A DNA stretch of 64,000 nucleotides from Fictibacillus phosphorivorans (GCF_023715845.1 NZ_JAMBOR010000006.1:1-64000); one strand, 5' to 3'; shown: positions 1-8,643, counted from the first letter of the stretch. The notes: a model not told the origin generated them from the sequence alone. Numbers and translations: made by a program.

Positions 1-6
1 CTGGCA

Positions 7-36
7 AACTGGACATGGCGAGGGCCATGTCCAGTT
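7..36. terminator. Hairpin terminator at window edge
   Basis: A 13-bp inverted repeat (AACTGGACATGGC and its complement) with a 4-nt loop, followed by a short T stretch. It probably ends a gene lying left of the window. Confidence 0.6.
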
Positions 37-78
37 TAATCCAGGTGTGTTTATTCAAAAATAATACTTAAAAACAAC

Positions 79-157
79 ACAAACCCCATTTTCAACAAAG
101 TTGAAATGGGGTTTGTCTACGTTCTGAGCCAGCTCACTGATTTAGTGAGCTGGCTCT
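79..157. terminator. Two consecutive terminator-like hairpins
   Basis: Two inverted repeats stand in series. At 81-115 CAAACCCCATTTTCAAC pairs with its complement around AAAG; at 126-155 AGCCAGCTCACT pairs around a short loop. They lie just 3' of the minus-strand gene at 161-325 and can also stop transcription coming from the left. Confidence 0.55.
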
Positions 158-160
158 TGA

Positions 161-325
161 TCAATCGTTTGGTTCTTCTTGATCTTTATCTATCTTTTTC
201 GTCCCTTTACTTACATACGGTTTCGGACCTTTTTTCTTACTGCTCGATTTCCAGCGGTTCCAGCCTTTCTTGCCCGTTCCTTGACCTACACCGCTCTTTT
301 TCTTATTCGCTTTCGCTTTACCCAT
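161..325 (-). CDS. Small basic protein, DUF3934-like
   Basis: A 54-residue, very basic protein starting MGKAKANKKK, with a central GKKGWNRWK segment and a KPYVSKGTKK segment. From memory this layout matches the short DUF3934 proteins of Bacillaceae, whose function is unknown. The ATG at 325 was chosen because GGAG lies about ten bases upstream; an upstream GTG has no site. Lysine richness suggests nucleic-acid or ribosome contact, but that is inference. It is monocistronic, with hairpins just 3' of it. Confidence 0.7.
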   Translation of the reverse strand: MGKAKANKKKSGVGQGTGKKGWNRWKSSSKKKGPKPYVSKGTKKIDKDQEEPND

Positions 326-467
326 CCTAATCACTCCAAGCACATTCTATTACACAGTATAGAGCAGAATGCGAGATTTTACTACAAGTGCAGTGAATTA
401 GGTTTGCTTGAGGAGCAAAATTGGGTGGTTAAAGCTGCGTAACAATCCTTAGAGTACTTTTACAGAT

Positions 468-1003
468 TTGCCTAAGGACAAGGTGATGTTTATCTTCAAT
501 ATTCGAATCCTGCATATGGGTTATTACTTTCAAATAGATACTCTTTTATTCACGAAGAAGTTTCTGCTATTGTTAGAAATCAAAAACTATACAGGGCATA
601 TATATTTTGACGATAAATTTGGTCAACTTGTTAGAAAACTTAATGATAAACTTGATTATTTTGAAGATCCTTTGGAACAAGTAAGGCAGAAGTATCACCT
701 CTTACAAATCCTCAAAAAGAAGAAATTTCCTGACATTCCTATTGAACATCTAATTGTATTCAGTAACAAAAACTCTTTTGTGGATTGTTCTCCTACCTAA
801 TTAAAGGTGTTTTATGTCCCATTTGTAATAATAACAGTGTCATGTATCATCATAATGCGAATTGGAAATGTGCAAAATGCGGTCTTACATCAAAGGATAC
901 ACACGTTGAAGCTCTTAGAGATTATGCATTATTAATTTCACCAATTATTACAACTAAACAATGTAAAGAATTTCTTCAATTATCTAATCGGCGCAAATCC
1001 TAA
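468..1003 (+). pseudogene. Broken NERD-domain protein
   Basis: Two overlapping frames together make one NERD (nuclease-related domain) protein lacking its N-terminus. The first frame (468-800) carries the core FQIDTLLF and LEIKNYTGHIYFD plus DPLEQVRQKYHLL; the second (785-1003) carries the usual C-terminal zinc ribbon CPIC...WKCAKCG and the ALRDYALL tail. The frame changes near 785-795. No start codon with a ribosome site precedes the first part, so the gene is both truncated and frameshifted. Intact NERD proteins are thought to be nucleases or DNA-processing proteins; this copy is probably inactive. Confidence 0.75.
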
Positions 1004-1081
1004 TATTTATTGCAGATGCTAACTTTACCTTCCAGTGGTTCGAATCGATCATTTAGATATCACCTTGAACTTCCTTAAATA

Positions 1082-1651
1082 TTAATCAGCTGGATTAATA
1101 ATCGCCATCTGCTGGTGGTCTTCCCATTTGCCGTTGATCTTCACATTTTTACGGGCTAGTCCTTCTTTTTCGAAGCCCGCTTTTTCTAACACACGAATTG
1201 ATCCGATGTTATGTGGCATAACTCCTGCTTCGACTCTATGCAATTTCAATTCTTCGAAAGCATACTTTACGATTAGCTTCACGGCTTCAGTCGTATAGCC
1301 TCTTCCATTGTGTTTCTGATCTAAAAAATAACCGACAAATGCACTTTGAATCGAACCGCGCATAACGGCGAACAGATTAATTGTACCAATCAACTGATCT
1401 TCATTTGTGAAAATACCAAATAAATAATCGAGATCTTGTTTAGCATTTTCAGCCATCATCTGCAGCCGCTTTCGTGTACTTTCAAGCGTATAAAATTCTG
1501 GTGATCGCTGCATTGAATACTTCTCAAAAAAATCTTTGTTCTCCACCTGCAATTGAAGTGAGTCTTCTGCATCATCCACATTAAGTAGACGTATGTAAAT
1601 ATTTTGGCCAGATAACTTTTGTTCCAAATTAATACTTTGGTTCATGTTCAT
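1082..1651 (-). CDS. GNAT acetyltransferase, RimJ/RimL type
   Basis: A 189-residue protein of the RimJ/RimL branch of GNAT acetyltransferases, which move an acetyl group from acetyl-CoA to an N-terminal or side-chain amine. The acetyl-CoA loop is visible as HNGRGYTTEA (about residues 114-123), followed by the family's HRVEAGVMPHNIGSIRVLEKAGF segment in the C-terminal half. Its start overlaps the stop of the upstream small gene (ATGA, 1648-1651), so the two are translationally coupled. The substrate cannot be read from the sequence. Confidence 0.85.
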   Translation of the reverse strand: MNMNQSINLEQKLSGQNIYIRLLNVDDAEDSLQLQVENKDFFEKYSMQRSPEFYTLESTRKRLQMMAENAKQDLDYLFGIFTNEDQLIGTINLFAVMRGSIQSAFVGYFLDQKHNGRGYTTEAVKLIVKYAFEELKLHRVEAGVMPHNIGSIRVLEKAGFEKEGLARKNVKINGKWEDHQQMAIINPAD

Positions 1652-1839
1652 TCCCCTTTTCCATCCATTTTCTTAGAGATATCCTTCTCATTGCCTCTTT
1701 TAAAGTTCCCTGTCACTTTTGCGAGAATCAACTGCACTTCGTGATCGGTAGAGGCTTGTTCAATCCTTTTTATGATTTTATCTGCTTCTTTCCCCTTTAA
1801 AGTGGTTACGGTTTTGCCATGATCATCCATAAAGATCAT
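1648..1839 (-). CDS. Small hypothetical protein coupled to GNAT gene
   Basis: A 63-residue protein I do not recognise. It begins MIFMDDHGKTVTTLKGKEADKII and ends in a highly charged tail. The 4-base overlap with the acetyltransferase start supports it being real. The ATG at 1839 lacks a clear Shine-Dalgarno site and a second ATG lies three codons in, so the exact start is uncertain. Confidence 0.55.
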   Translation of the reverse strand: MIFMDDHGKTVTTLKGKEADKIIKRIEQASTDHEVQLILAKVTGNFKRGNEKDISKKMDGKGE

Positions 1840-2043
1840 ATTATTTTTCGTGATTCAATAAGTAAAAACCCCTTCTTCTATACGTTTTCGTTTATCGATA
1901 TTCCCAATTCACCCATCACCTCATAAAAAATCTTCGTTTAAATAATCGCCCCTACTATATATTTCTGTAATTATGAGGTACTTCCTCTTTTCTTTTTGAA
2001 AGGCATTTACTAAGCACTCTTGATCAGGCTTACTCAGCGGCTT

Positions 2044-2072
2044 TTTCATTATGGTTAAAAGTATGTTATAAT
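2044..2072 (+). promoter_or_regulatory. Probable sigma-A promoter for the cREC gene
   Basis: An extended -10 (TG then TATAAT at 2067-2072) stands about 70 bases before the 2140 start, with a weak TTTTTC-like -35 near 2044. The rest of the 300-base gap (1840-2139) shows no gene. Confidence 0.5.
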
Positions 2073-2111
2073 AGTTTGATACAACTTAGGGCTTTCGACT
2101 TTTCTTAGTCA

Positions 2112-2130
2112 CCCTCCGTTACGGAAGGGA
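2112..2130 (+). promoter_or_regulatory. Hairpin covering the cREC ribosome-binding site
   Basis: CCCTCCG (2112-2118) pairs with CGG-A-AGGG (2122-2129) around a 3-base loop, with one bulged A. The 3' arm is the Shine-Dalgarno sequence GGAAGGGAG of the next gene, so the hairpin would hide the ribosome site. Confidence 0.45.
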
Positions 2131-2139
2131 GTGCAAGAA

Positions 2140-2511
2140 ATGGAGAAAATCAGTGTATTTATGGATGATTATCGAAGTCCGCCAGAAGGGTATGTGTTTG
2201 TCGAGACCATCGATGAATGTATAGAACTTTTGCGAAACTTCGACATTGAACATCTCTCATTAGACCACGACTTGATCAGTAAAACGAGAAACGGAACAAT
2301 GCTCGTTCAAATGATGGTTAATGAAAATTTATACGCAAATCGGATTACGATACATTCCGCCAATTCAGTTGCCGGAAAACATATGTACAACCATTTAAAA
2401 CAGGCACAAAAAGATCTTATAATGCCGCCGTCGATCATCGTATCACGACGACCTTTACCTCTCAAATACATCCCGCCATTTATGCTGCAGCATTATATAG
2501 ACGTCATGTAA
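2140..2511 (+). CDS. Cyclic-phosphate-type receiver (cREC) domain protein
   Basis: A 123-residue protein that matches, from memory, the cREC (cyclic-phosphate processing receiver) family. It starts KISVFMDDYRSPPEGY, with the acidic pair of a receiver fold, followed by LSLDHDL around residues 41-47 and a C-terminal segment carrying the family's HSAN motif. Such domains resemble response-regulator receivers but occur alone and are predicted to handle cyclic phosphates or RNA ends. ATG 2140 has the site GGAAGGGAG eight bases upstream and is preferred over GTG 2131. The gene is monocistronic. Confidence 0.75.
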   Translation: MEKISVFMDDYRSPPEGYVFVETIDECIELLRNFDIEHLSLDHDLISKTRNGTMLVQMMVNENLYANRITIHSANSVAGKHMYNHLKQAQKDLIMPPSIIVSRRPLPLKYIPPFMLQHYIDVM

Positions 2512-2550
2512 CTCACTAAACCCACTACTTTTATAAGCTTGAACATAACT

Positions 2551-2615
2551 GAGGAAACAGCCACAGTTTACCAACATCATAAATCACTTGGCATCGTAGC
2601 TGTTTCCTCGACTTT
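2551..2615 (+). terminator. Long-loop inverted repeat after cREC gene
   Basis: GAGGAAACAGC near 2551 pairs with GCTGTTTCCTC near 2604, enclosing roughly 40 bases, and is followed by a weak T run. It is a possible but not convincing terminator. Confidence 0.35.
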
Positions 2616-2689
2616 TACATACCAAGAGATAATCGTTATTCTTTTGATTTCCTGCCCAGCACAATTCAACCATGAGGCCATCCCTCCAC

Positions 2690-3196
2690 CTATCCCAAAA
2701 CCTTTTGATACTTACTATGCTTATCCGTTTCACCTACATACTCAAATCCGTTATCCCTATAAAACTGATTCAACTTAGCATTTCCGGCTACACAATCCAG
2801 CTTCACAACTTTTTTATGAGAGTTATGATTTTCATGTATCCAGTTCAACAGGCTTTTTCCGATTCCTTGATTCATGTAGGATGGCTTAACTGCTAGTCGA
2901 TGTAGGTAGAGCGAATCGTATGTCTCGTCATCTCCAAAGATATGTCGGTCCCAATCGCTTTGCTCTGGTGACAACGTAAACGTCGCGATCATCTGGTTGC
3001 CTGCTGAAACAATATAAGTATGTTGATCCACGATCGCTTGATGAATCTCTTCATCATCCCCACCTTCCAATAGGTAGCCCCATTGCTGAATTCCTTTGTC
3101 CTTCATCCATTGTCCGATATCTTTAAGCAGCTTGATCACTTTATCACTTTCCATAACGGTTGCTTTTTTTATCTCAAGATCTGTCACAACTCGCAT
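2690..3196 (-). CDS. GNAT N-acetyltransferase
   Basis: A 168-residue GNAT acetyltransferase. The hydrophobic strand LYLHRLAVKPSYMNQGIGKSLL contains the acetyl-CoA-binding Q-x-x-G-I-G-K loop, and LDCVAGNAKLNQFYRDNGFEYVG is the usual C-terminal half. An AAAGGAGGATG site lies just before the ATG at 3196. It stands alone on the minus strand, and its target is unknown. Confidence 0.85.
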   Translation of the reverse strand: MRVVTDLEIKKATVMESDKVIKLLKDIGQWMKDKGIQQWGYLLEGGDDEEIHQAIVDQHTYIVSAGNQMIATFTLSPEQSDWDRHIFGDDETYDSLYLHRLAVKPSYMNQGIGKSLLNWIHENHNSHKKVVKLDCVAGNAKLNQFYRDNGFEYVGETDKHSKYQKVLG

Positions 3197-3347
3197 ACTG
3201 CATCCTCCTTTTATCCTTCAATGTCCACACTATCCTTTCTCCTGTTCCTCCTAAATACCCTTTAAAAAGTTCTGACCGTACGCAGATTACCTGCATACAT
3301 TATTGGAGTACATTTTTGCAAAATATATTGTGTTTGGAGTGGAACGC

Positions 3348-4688
3348 ATGGGATTTAACAACACACAGTTGACCGGAAGGGTTATCTATCAGGGGGACCC
3401 CGGCTATGATGAAGCCGTTCTGAATTGGAACCCGTATGTGAATACCTTACCTCTTGTTTTTGTTTTTGCACAAAATGCCTGTGATGTCAGCAATGCAATC
3501 AAATGGGCTCGTGAGAACGATGTGCCGCTAAGGATTAGAAGCGGACGCCATGCTTTAGACAAGGACCTTTCCGTTGTCAAAGGCGGAATCGTCATTGATA
3601 CGGGTGATATGAATCAGTTTCATTTGGATAAAAGAAAACACATTGCTACGGTTCAACCTGGTATTCGCGTTGGCCCACTTGTTAAAGCATTGGCTCGAGA
3701 AGGATTTATGGCAGTATTCGGAGATAGTCCGAGCGTGGGTATTGGAGGAATCACGACAGGTGGTGGTTTCGGAGTGCTTTCACGTTCCATTGGGCTAATC
3801 TCTGACAACTTGCTTGCTCTTGAAACGGTGGATGCACAAGGAAACATTCTGAAGGCGAATCCCGCATGCAATAAGGACTTATTTTGGGCATCCAGAGGCG
3901 GTGGTGGGGGTACTTTTGGTTATAATACCGAATACACCTTCAAGGTTCACCGTGCCCCTGAAACGGCAACGGTTTTTGATATCGTTTGGCCATGGGAACA
4001 GTTAGAAACAGCCTTTAGAGCTTGGCAAAACTTGATGCCATTTGTAGACGAACGATTAGGGTCCTACATGGAGATCTTGAGCAAGGTGAATGGGCTCTGT
4101 CACGTCTCCGGGCTTTTCTTAGGATCCAGACCGGAACTAACACAGATTTTACAGCCATTACTTAACGCAGGGACACCAACGAATGTAGTGATCGAGACCC
4201 TTTTCTATCCAGATTGTATCGATTTCCTCGATCCACCAGATCCTATTGCCGATCAAAATTTCAAATTCTCTTCTGCATGGTCAAAAAACCTTTGGCAGGA
4301 TGAACCCATTTCGATCATGAAGCAATTTTTAGAAGAAGCACCAGGGACTGAATCTAACTTTTACTTTACTAACTGGGGCGGTGCCATCAGCAGAGTGCCA
4401 AAAGATAAAACAGCCTTTTATTGGCGATCACCGTTGTTCTACACAGAATGGAATGCGACCTGGATCGATCCGTCAGAGGAAGCGAGCAGTCTGGCATCTG
4501 TCGAAAGTGTGCGTCAGCAATTAAAACCTTATGTAGTCGGTTCTTATGTAAACGTGCCAGACGAAAATATCGAAAATTTCGGATCAGCCTATTGGGGAAC
4601 CAACTTTGCAAGACTGCAGCGAGTAAAAGCAAAATACGACCCTGAAAATATCTTTAATCACCCGCAAAGCGTACCGCCATCTTGTTGA
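3348..4688 (+). CDS. FAD-binding oxidoreductase, BBE type, CotQ/YvdP-like
   Basis: A 446-residue flavoprotein of the berberine-bridge (reticuline oxidase) family, with an N-terminal FAD_binding_4 domain and a C-terminal BBE segment (NYWG-type motif SAYWGTNFARLQRVKAKYDPENIF). The usual RSGGHS loop is RSGRHALDKDLS here; its histidine is the residue that normally bonds FAD covalently. That variant loop is, from memory, like the B. subtilis spore-coat protein CotQ (YvdP), so a coat or lytic-stage oxidase is a reasonable guess. ATG 3348 has GGAGTGG before it. A terminator shared with the next, convergent gene follows. Confidence 0.8.
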   Translation: MGFNNTQLTGRVIYQGDPGYDEAVLNWNPYVNTLPLVFVFAQNACDVSNAIKWARENDVPLRIRSGRHALDKDLSVVKGGIVIDTGDMNQFHLDKRKHIATVQPGIRVGPLVKALAREGFMAVFGDSPSVGIGGITTGGGFGVLSRSIGLISDNLLALETVDAQGNILKANPACNKDLFWASRGGGGGTFGYNTEYTFKVHRAPETATVFDIVWPWEQLETAFRAWQNLMPFVDERLGSYMEILSKVNGLCHVSGLFLGSRPELTQILQPLLNAGTPTNVVIETLFYPDCIDFLDPPDPIADQNFKFSSAWSKNLWQDEPISIMKQFLEEAPGTESNFYFTNWGGAISRVPKDKTAFYWRSPLFYTEWNATWIDPSEEASSLASVESVRQQLKPYVVGSYVNVPDENIENFGSAYWGTNFARLQRVKAKYDPENIFNHPQSVPPSC

Positions 4689-4701
4689 AAATTTCAGTAA
4701 A

Positions 4702-4740
4702 AGCCCCCCCGAGCTCCCGTTAGCGCAGGAGGGCTTTTTT
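4702..4740. terminator. Bidirectional terminator
   Basis: AAAAGCCCCCCCGAGCTCC and GGAGGGCTTTTTT form a GC-rich stem with T runs on both sides, lying between convergent genes ending at 4688 and 4743. Confidence 0.75.
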
Positions 4741-4742
4741 CA

Positions 4743-5375
4743 TTAATACAGCTTATTCTTGTATCCGTCTAACAGTGCTTCTGCCACCACTTCTTCTGTC
4801 ATTCCTGGAAGGTTCACATGATCCGCAATAATCTTTGCCGCGTTCGGCTGTTCCTCTTTAGCCAACCACTTCTTTTGCTCCCAAAGTCCAGAGCGTTTAA
4901 AAGCCTTCCCACAATGCATGAAACACTGCTCTACTTTTACAACGATTCCAAGCTGGGGTGGTTTCCCGTTAACCGCCATTTTTTCTAAAATATCTTCATC
5001 GCGAATGATGGTCGCTTCCCCATTGATTCGGAGTGTTTCCCCCATGCCAGGTATCATAAAAAGCAATCCCACTCTAGGATTTTCAAGGAGATTGAACATA
5101 GAATCGGCACGTTTGTTCCCTGGGCGTTCTGGAATGATAAGATGCTGATCATCTACAACATATACAAACCCAGGCGCATCACCTCGAGGGGAACTGTCAC
5201 AGTTTCCTGCAGCATCCGATGTCGCAAGTACGACGAATGGAGATTTTCTTATGAACTCTCTGCAATGCTCATCGATCGCAGAAATCACTTTGTTTTGCCC
5301 TCGAATACTCGGACTTCCTAACATCGTTCTTAATTCTTCCGGGTTTGCCATGTATTTTTTAAATAGAATGGTCAT
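4743..5375 (-). CDS. PPOX-type flavoprotein, MSMEG_1061-like
   Basis: A 210-residue protein of the pyridoxamine-5'-phosphate-oxidase split-barrel fold, which binds FMN or F420 at a dimer interface. SPFVVLATSDAAGNCDSSPRGDAPGFV is the first barrel strand pair; LIIPERPGNKRADSMFNLLENPRVGLLF is the flavin-phosphate site. Length and the C-terminal CFMHCGKAFKRSGLW segment match the MSMEG_1061 subgroup. The natural substrate is unknown; it is not expected to be true PdxH, which is longer at the C-terminus. Confidence 0.85.
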   Translation of the reverse strand: MTILFKKYMANPEELRTMLGSPSIRGQNKVISAIDEHCREFIRKSPFVVLATSDAAGNCDSSPRGDAPGFVYVVDDQHLIIPERPGNKRADSMFNLLENPRVGLLFMIPGMGETLRINGEATIIRDEDILEKMAVNGKPPQLGIVVKVEQCFMHCGKAFKRSGLWEQKKWLAKEEQPNAAKIIADHVNLPGMTEEVVAEALLDGYKNKLY

Positions 5376-5438
5376 ATGTTTCTCCTCATTTTGATTTTAA
5401 GTGGCTCTAGAAAGTAAAAAAGATCTTTTTAATGCTTT

Positions 5439-5725
5439 TCAACTTTCATTCATAGCATGATGAGCAAGGTGGAGATTTTCTTTTCTTACATAAATATCAT
5501 ACTGAGTGTTTTCGTTATAATACCTGACACCAAAGTTCTGTATGGGAGTCCTTACTTTAAACGTAACGTCTCCCTTGTTTAATTTGGAAATAATCTTGAA
5601 GTAACTCTCGTGTCCAAAAGCTGTATAGAACAGACTTCATTTTCGATATCGATAGCGATGGATAAAAGTCCCCAAGATATCCCCACTAATATAACCCCTA
5701 AACAAAACCAGCCATAACTGTTCAT
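5439..5725 (-). pseudogene. Frameshifted small membrane-anchored protein
   Basis: From ATG 5725 a frame reads MNSYGWFCLGVILVGISWGL, one membrane segment, then IDIENE, and stops soon after. One base out of frame, from about 5640 to 5439, a second well-formed reading continues with FGHESYFKIISKLNKGDV, then FKVRTPIQNFGVRYYNE and a C-terminal KENLHLAHHAM. Joined, they give about 95 residues with one N-terminal membrane helix. The break lies between about 5615 and 5645. I do not recognise the family. It is either a dead gene or a one-base assembly error. Confidence 0.6.
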
Positions 5726-5748
5726 CAGATACCAGCAAAGTGATATCT

Positions 5749-5991
5749 TTATCCAAAAAGTATGTCTAGGATTGAACTCAATTGACCTTTCTTCCCTTCC
5801 AAAACATCTGGATTATACACCTCGACGTAACCGCAATTCATACACGAAACAAAGAGAAAGTGGTTATGTTGAATATCTAATAATTTACTTAATCCAGACC
5901 CTGTCATGGCAACCTCTTTTGTCCTGCACGTTCGATGACTGCACTTAGAACACTTAAAATTCGTTTGGATAGCATTTTCCACTCTGCTCAA
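5749..5991 (-). CDS. Zinc-ribbon nucleic-acid-binding protein (COG3478-like)
   Basis: An 80-residue protein with two cysteine pairs, CSKC (about 14-17, with a third Cys in HRTC) and CMNCGYVEVY near residue 53, forming a zinc ribbon. It resembles the small COG3478 family annotated as predicted nucleic-acid-binding. The TTG start at 5991 has GAGGAG nine bases upstream. It is probably cytoplasmic; the function is unknown. Confidence 0.75.
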   Translation of the reverse strand: MSRVENAIQTNFKCSKCSHRTCRTKEVAMTGSGLSKLLDIQHNHFLFVSCMNCGYVEVYNPDVLEGKKGQLSSILDILFG

Positions 5992-6015
5992 TCAAATCAT
6001 CTCCTCTTCCTATGG

Positions 6016-6741
6016 TTAAAGGCCACTTTTCTCCTCATAAATCGTGGAAGATCCGCGCTCGACTTTATAGGAGATCGACCATGGACCGCCCGCTTCCTCA
6101 TCCTTCCACGTCTCCGTAAACGTCACGATATACACTTCATCGTCGATCTCTTCAACACTTGTTTCTCGAATTGCGTTCCCAACCGTTATTACGCCTTCTT
6201 TTTTCGGAAACTTATCAATGATCGTGCCTTCTCCAGATGTTACAAACGCAACGGCATCCTCTGCTGTAAACGGTGGCTGTTCTGGAGTAATGAAACTTAG
6301 AATCGACCAAGTCACCATGGTAACGGACAACGGACTAAGCAGAAACATCAAGGTTGGCTTATCTCTTTTTTTCCGATGAAGAATCCACCTGTCGGTACAG
6401 GCATAAAAAAGTGCTGCTCCTACACCGAACAATGCTAGAATTGGATTTACGAGAAGCATGATCAATCCAAAAACACCGTGAAGTAATACATAGAAGGGAA
6501 TGTTGATTCTGAACCATCTGTTCATGATAACCTCGATTAAAGCTGATACCAGTGATCCATAAATGAGTATGATGATGCCTCCAAATATGCCATAAAATAT
6601 TACTGCAATTAAAAATTCTGCTCCATAATCAAACGTTGCGCGAGTGTCATGATAGATATAAACACTTGCTAGAATCATCGCCAACGTGATTGTAGTTACG
6701 AACGATGCCATTATTTTTCGTCGGAAGAAGTTATCCTGCAA
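6016..6741 (-). CDS. Hypothetical membrane protein with C-terminal soluble domain
   Basis: A 241-residue protein with about five hydrophobic segments: near residues 12-30, 42-65, 80-100 and 102-115, and again near 132-150. A soluble C-terminal domain of about 90 residues follows (from FTAEDAVAFVTSGEG to the end) that looks β-rich. No family is recognised. The TTG start at 6741 is supported by AAAGGGG eight bases upstream. It ends 24 bases before the zinc-ribbon gene's start and could be co-transcribed with it. Confidence 0.65.
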   Translation of the reverse strand: MQDNFFRRKIMASFVTTITLAMILASVYIYHDTRATFDYGAEFLIAVIFYGIFGGIIILIYGSLVSALIEVIMNRWFRINIPFYVLLHGVFGLIMLLVNPILALFGVGAALFYACTDRWILHRKKRDKPTLMFLLSPLSVTMVTWSILSFITPEQPPFTAEDAVAFVTSGEGTIIDKFPKKEGVITVGNAIRETSVEEIDDEVYIVTFTETWKDEEAGGPWSISYKVERGSSTIYEEKSGL

Positions 6742-6756
6742 CAGTTAAACCCCTTT

Positions 6757-7209
6757 CTATCGATCTCTCCATTTCCACTTCAGCATCTTATCCTTTGCAC
6801 CGGTTTCCTCAAATCCTAGTTTTTCTAAGACGTGTATCGAAGCGATATTATCCTCTAAGCATTCAGCGATAACACGACTTACGAGTTTCGTTGATAAAGA
6901 CCACTCTATGAGTTTATGAGCCGCTTCTGTTGCATAGCCTTGTCCTTGAGCCGAAGGAATGATGCCATATCCGATTTCAACGGTGTGGTCTACCGGTTTT
7001 CCTTTAAAACCAAGATCTCCAACGATACGCCCACTCTCTTTTTCAATCACAAACCAAACGCCCCAGCCTAAAAGACTTTCATCTTCCTGTAACTTATCTA
7101 AATAACTTTTGATAAAGCCATGAATCTCGTAATATTCTGGTGAGAGCCTCTCCACTAACTGATGGTCTACAGGAACGATTGTGAGTCTTTCTGTTTCGAG
7201 TCTCATCAT
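6757..7209 (-). CDS. GNAT acetyltransferase, RimJ/RimL type
   Basis: A 151-residue GNAT enzyme. It begins RLETERLTIVP, the usual RimJ/RimL opening, and has the acetyl-CoA loop SAQGQGYATEAAH around residue 90, then VIAECLEDNIASIHVLEKLGFEETG. The start is ATG 7209 or 7206, with GAGAGGA upstream. It is followed after 15 bases by the membrane-protein gene on the same strand. The substrate is unknown. Confidence 0.85.
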   Translation of the reverse strand: MMRLETERLTIVPVDHQLVERLSPEYYEIHGFIKSYLDKLQEDESLLGWGVWFVIEKESGRIVGDLGFKGKPVDHTVEIGYGIIPSAQGQGYATEAAHKLIEWSLSTKLVSRVIAECLEDNIASIHVLEKLGFEETGAKDKMLKWKWRDR

Positions 7210-7370
7210 CAAAATAGTCCTCTCTACGTATACTTATTTCCATCATAGGGTTATGGAAAATTTTAGTCAATGCATGAAAATACCCCCATAAAAGAGCTTT
7301 TCATTATAAATAGTGTATTAAGTACATAAAAAGTTAGACGTATGAATGAACCGCTTTAAGGAGGCAAAAG

Positions 7371-7697
7371 ATGGAGCCGTATGTAAAAGATGCTCTGCTT
7401 GAATGGAAAGAAGAGATTGAACAACAGAAGAAAGAAATCGATGAAGAATACGAGAAGGTGAAGACTGAGCTTCAGCTTTATTCTTATAAATATGGAATCA
7501 CGAAACAAGTCATTCAATCTACCATCAACGAGGAAATGATCAAAAACATTAAGAAGACCTATCAACAGCCCTTTGAAGAAAAATATAAAGAGCTGAAAGA
7601 ACAGATGAAAAAACTCGAACAAAAACGCAGCGTGTTCAACATGTTTGTTGAAAAGATCGAAATTGCTAGTGTAAAAGATGCGAATGAACAGAGATAG
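7371..7697 (+). CDS. Small coiled-coil protein
   Basis: A 108-residue, highly charged protein that is almost entirely heptad-type coiled coil: LEWKEEIEQQKKEIDEEYEKVK at the start and EEKYKELKEQMKKLEQKR near the end. The ribosome site AAGGAGG is ideal and a terminator (7697-7731) follows, so this is a real monocistronic gene. I do not recognise the family; the protein is cytoplasmic. Confidence 0.7.
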   Translation: MEPYVKDALLEWKEEIEQQKKEIDEEYEKVKTELQLYSYKYGITKQVIQSTINEEMIKNIKKTYQQPFEEKYKELKEQMKKLEQKRSVFNMFVEKIEIASVKDANEQR

Positions 7698-7731
7698 CCA
7701 GGGATAACTCCTGAGCTATCTTTTTTTGTGC
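7692..7731 (+). terminator. Rho-independent terminator
   Basis: GATAGC and GCTATC arms around an AGGGATAACTCCT loop, followed by TTTTTTT, directly at the end of the coiled-coil gene. Confidence 0.7.
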
Positions 7732-7815
7732 CTTTGCCAAACCTTTTTAGTTAAAAATCGGAACTTCCTTCTATTCATCACGTAAGGATTCTCAAAAGAA
7801 TAAAAAGGAGCTTCT

Positions 7816-8101
7816 ATGGCAACTGAAAAATTTCCATATCACTTTGGTTGAGTCGCACTTCTGTCATGGACCATTCACTTTTCACTTTCATTTGGTGAAT
7901 ACACTTCATCAATAATAAACTGCCGCCGTTTTTCTTTTAATCGCTTTGACGATTTATTATTTATTTGTTTACGTTTACTTTCATTTTAGATTCGGTGAAT
8001 TCATCGTAAGTGCCGGACTAATCGTTATCGTCTTCATCCTTTTATTCGTTTTGCTCTCACTGTCAAATTCTAAGTTCATTAAAAGGAGTTATATGTTGTA
8101 A
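7816..8101 (+). pseudogene. Broken small integral membrane protein
   Basis: AAAAGGAG precedes ATG 7816, which reads MATEKFPYHFG then TGA in place of a likely Trp codon. The same frame continues VALLSWTIHFSLSFGEYTSS. After a frameshift near 7920-7945 the reading resumes as LLIALTIYYLFVYVYFHFRF and a hydrophobic stretch (SAGLIVIVFILLFVLLSL), ending at TAA 8101. Together these give about 95 residues with three membrane segments. Two independent lesions argue for true decay. The family is not recognised. Confidence 0.6.
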
Positions 8102-8126
8102 ACATATAGAAAGGGGGTTCGTGGGA

Positions 8127-8553
8127 ATGAAGAAAATCATAGTAGCACTCTTTATCCTTTTATTAACTGCATGCACCCTAGAAGAGTGGAAAGAAAGCTC
8201 CTTGTTTAAATCGGGTGGTTACACAATGATCGGAGAAAAAGATAAAATTGGTTTTATTTACGATAACACAGAAGTCGTAAAGTTTTATCCAAGCAAAGTA
8301 CAGAAGTATATGTGGCATTTGTGGGGCTCTAAAGACTTGGAAGGGAAGCCATTTAAAGTCGTTGCGACATCACAGGAAACAGGTGGGTGAAGGATTATCT
8401 TTGGAAGAAGCCATTGTAGGTGGAGCAAACAATGGGGCTGACGCCCATGTCCCTTACATGATGTTCCTGCCTGAGCCTGGAATGTGGAAGCTAGATGCAT
8501 ATGTAGATGAAAAATTGTTCGGTACAGTCTTTGTAAAAGTGCATAAAAAGTAA
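8127..8553 (+). pseudogene. Frameshifted DUF4871-like lipoprotein
   Basis: The first frame (8127-8390) has a lipoprotein signal (KKIIVALFILLLTAC, lipobox Cys at residue 16) followed by TMIGEKDKIGFIYD and YMWHLWGSKDLEGKPFKVVATS. The frame changes near 8385 and the remainder (to 8553) reads ADAHVPYMMFLPEPGMWKLD and DEKLFGTVFVKV. The joined protein matches, from memory, DUF4871 lipoproteins of Bacillus (extracellular, Ig-like, unknown role). It starts 26 bases after another broken gene; both may be decaying together. GGGGG lies nine bases before the ATG. Confidence 0.7.
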
Positions 8554-8643
8554 CGAAAGGATAAAAGGTAGCGATCTCCGTTTGCCGCGGTGGAGTTTAT
8601 CCTCACCTATATCCAAACAATTTGAATTGCATGCATAAGAAAA

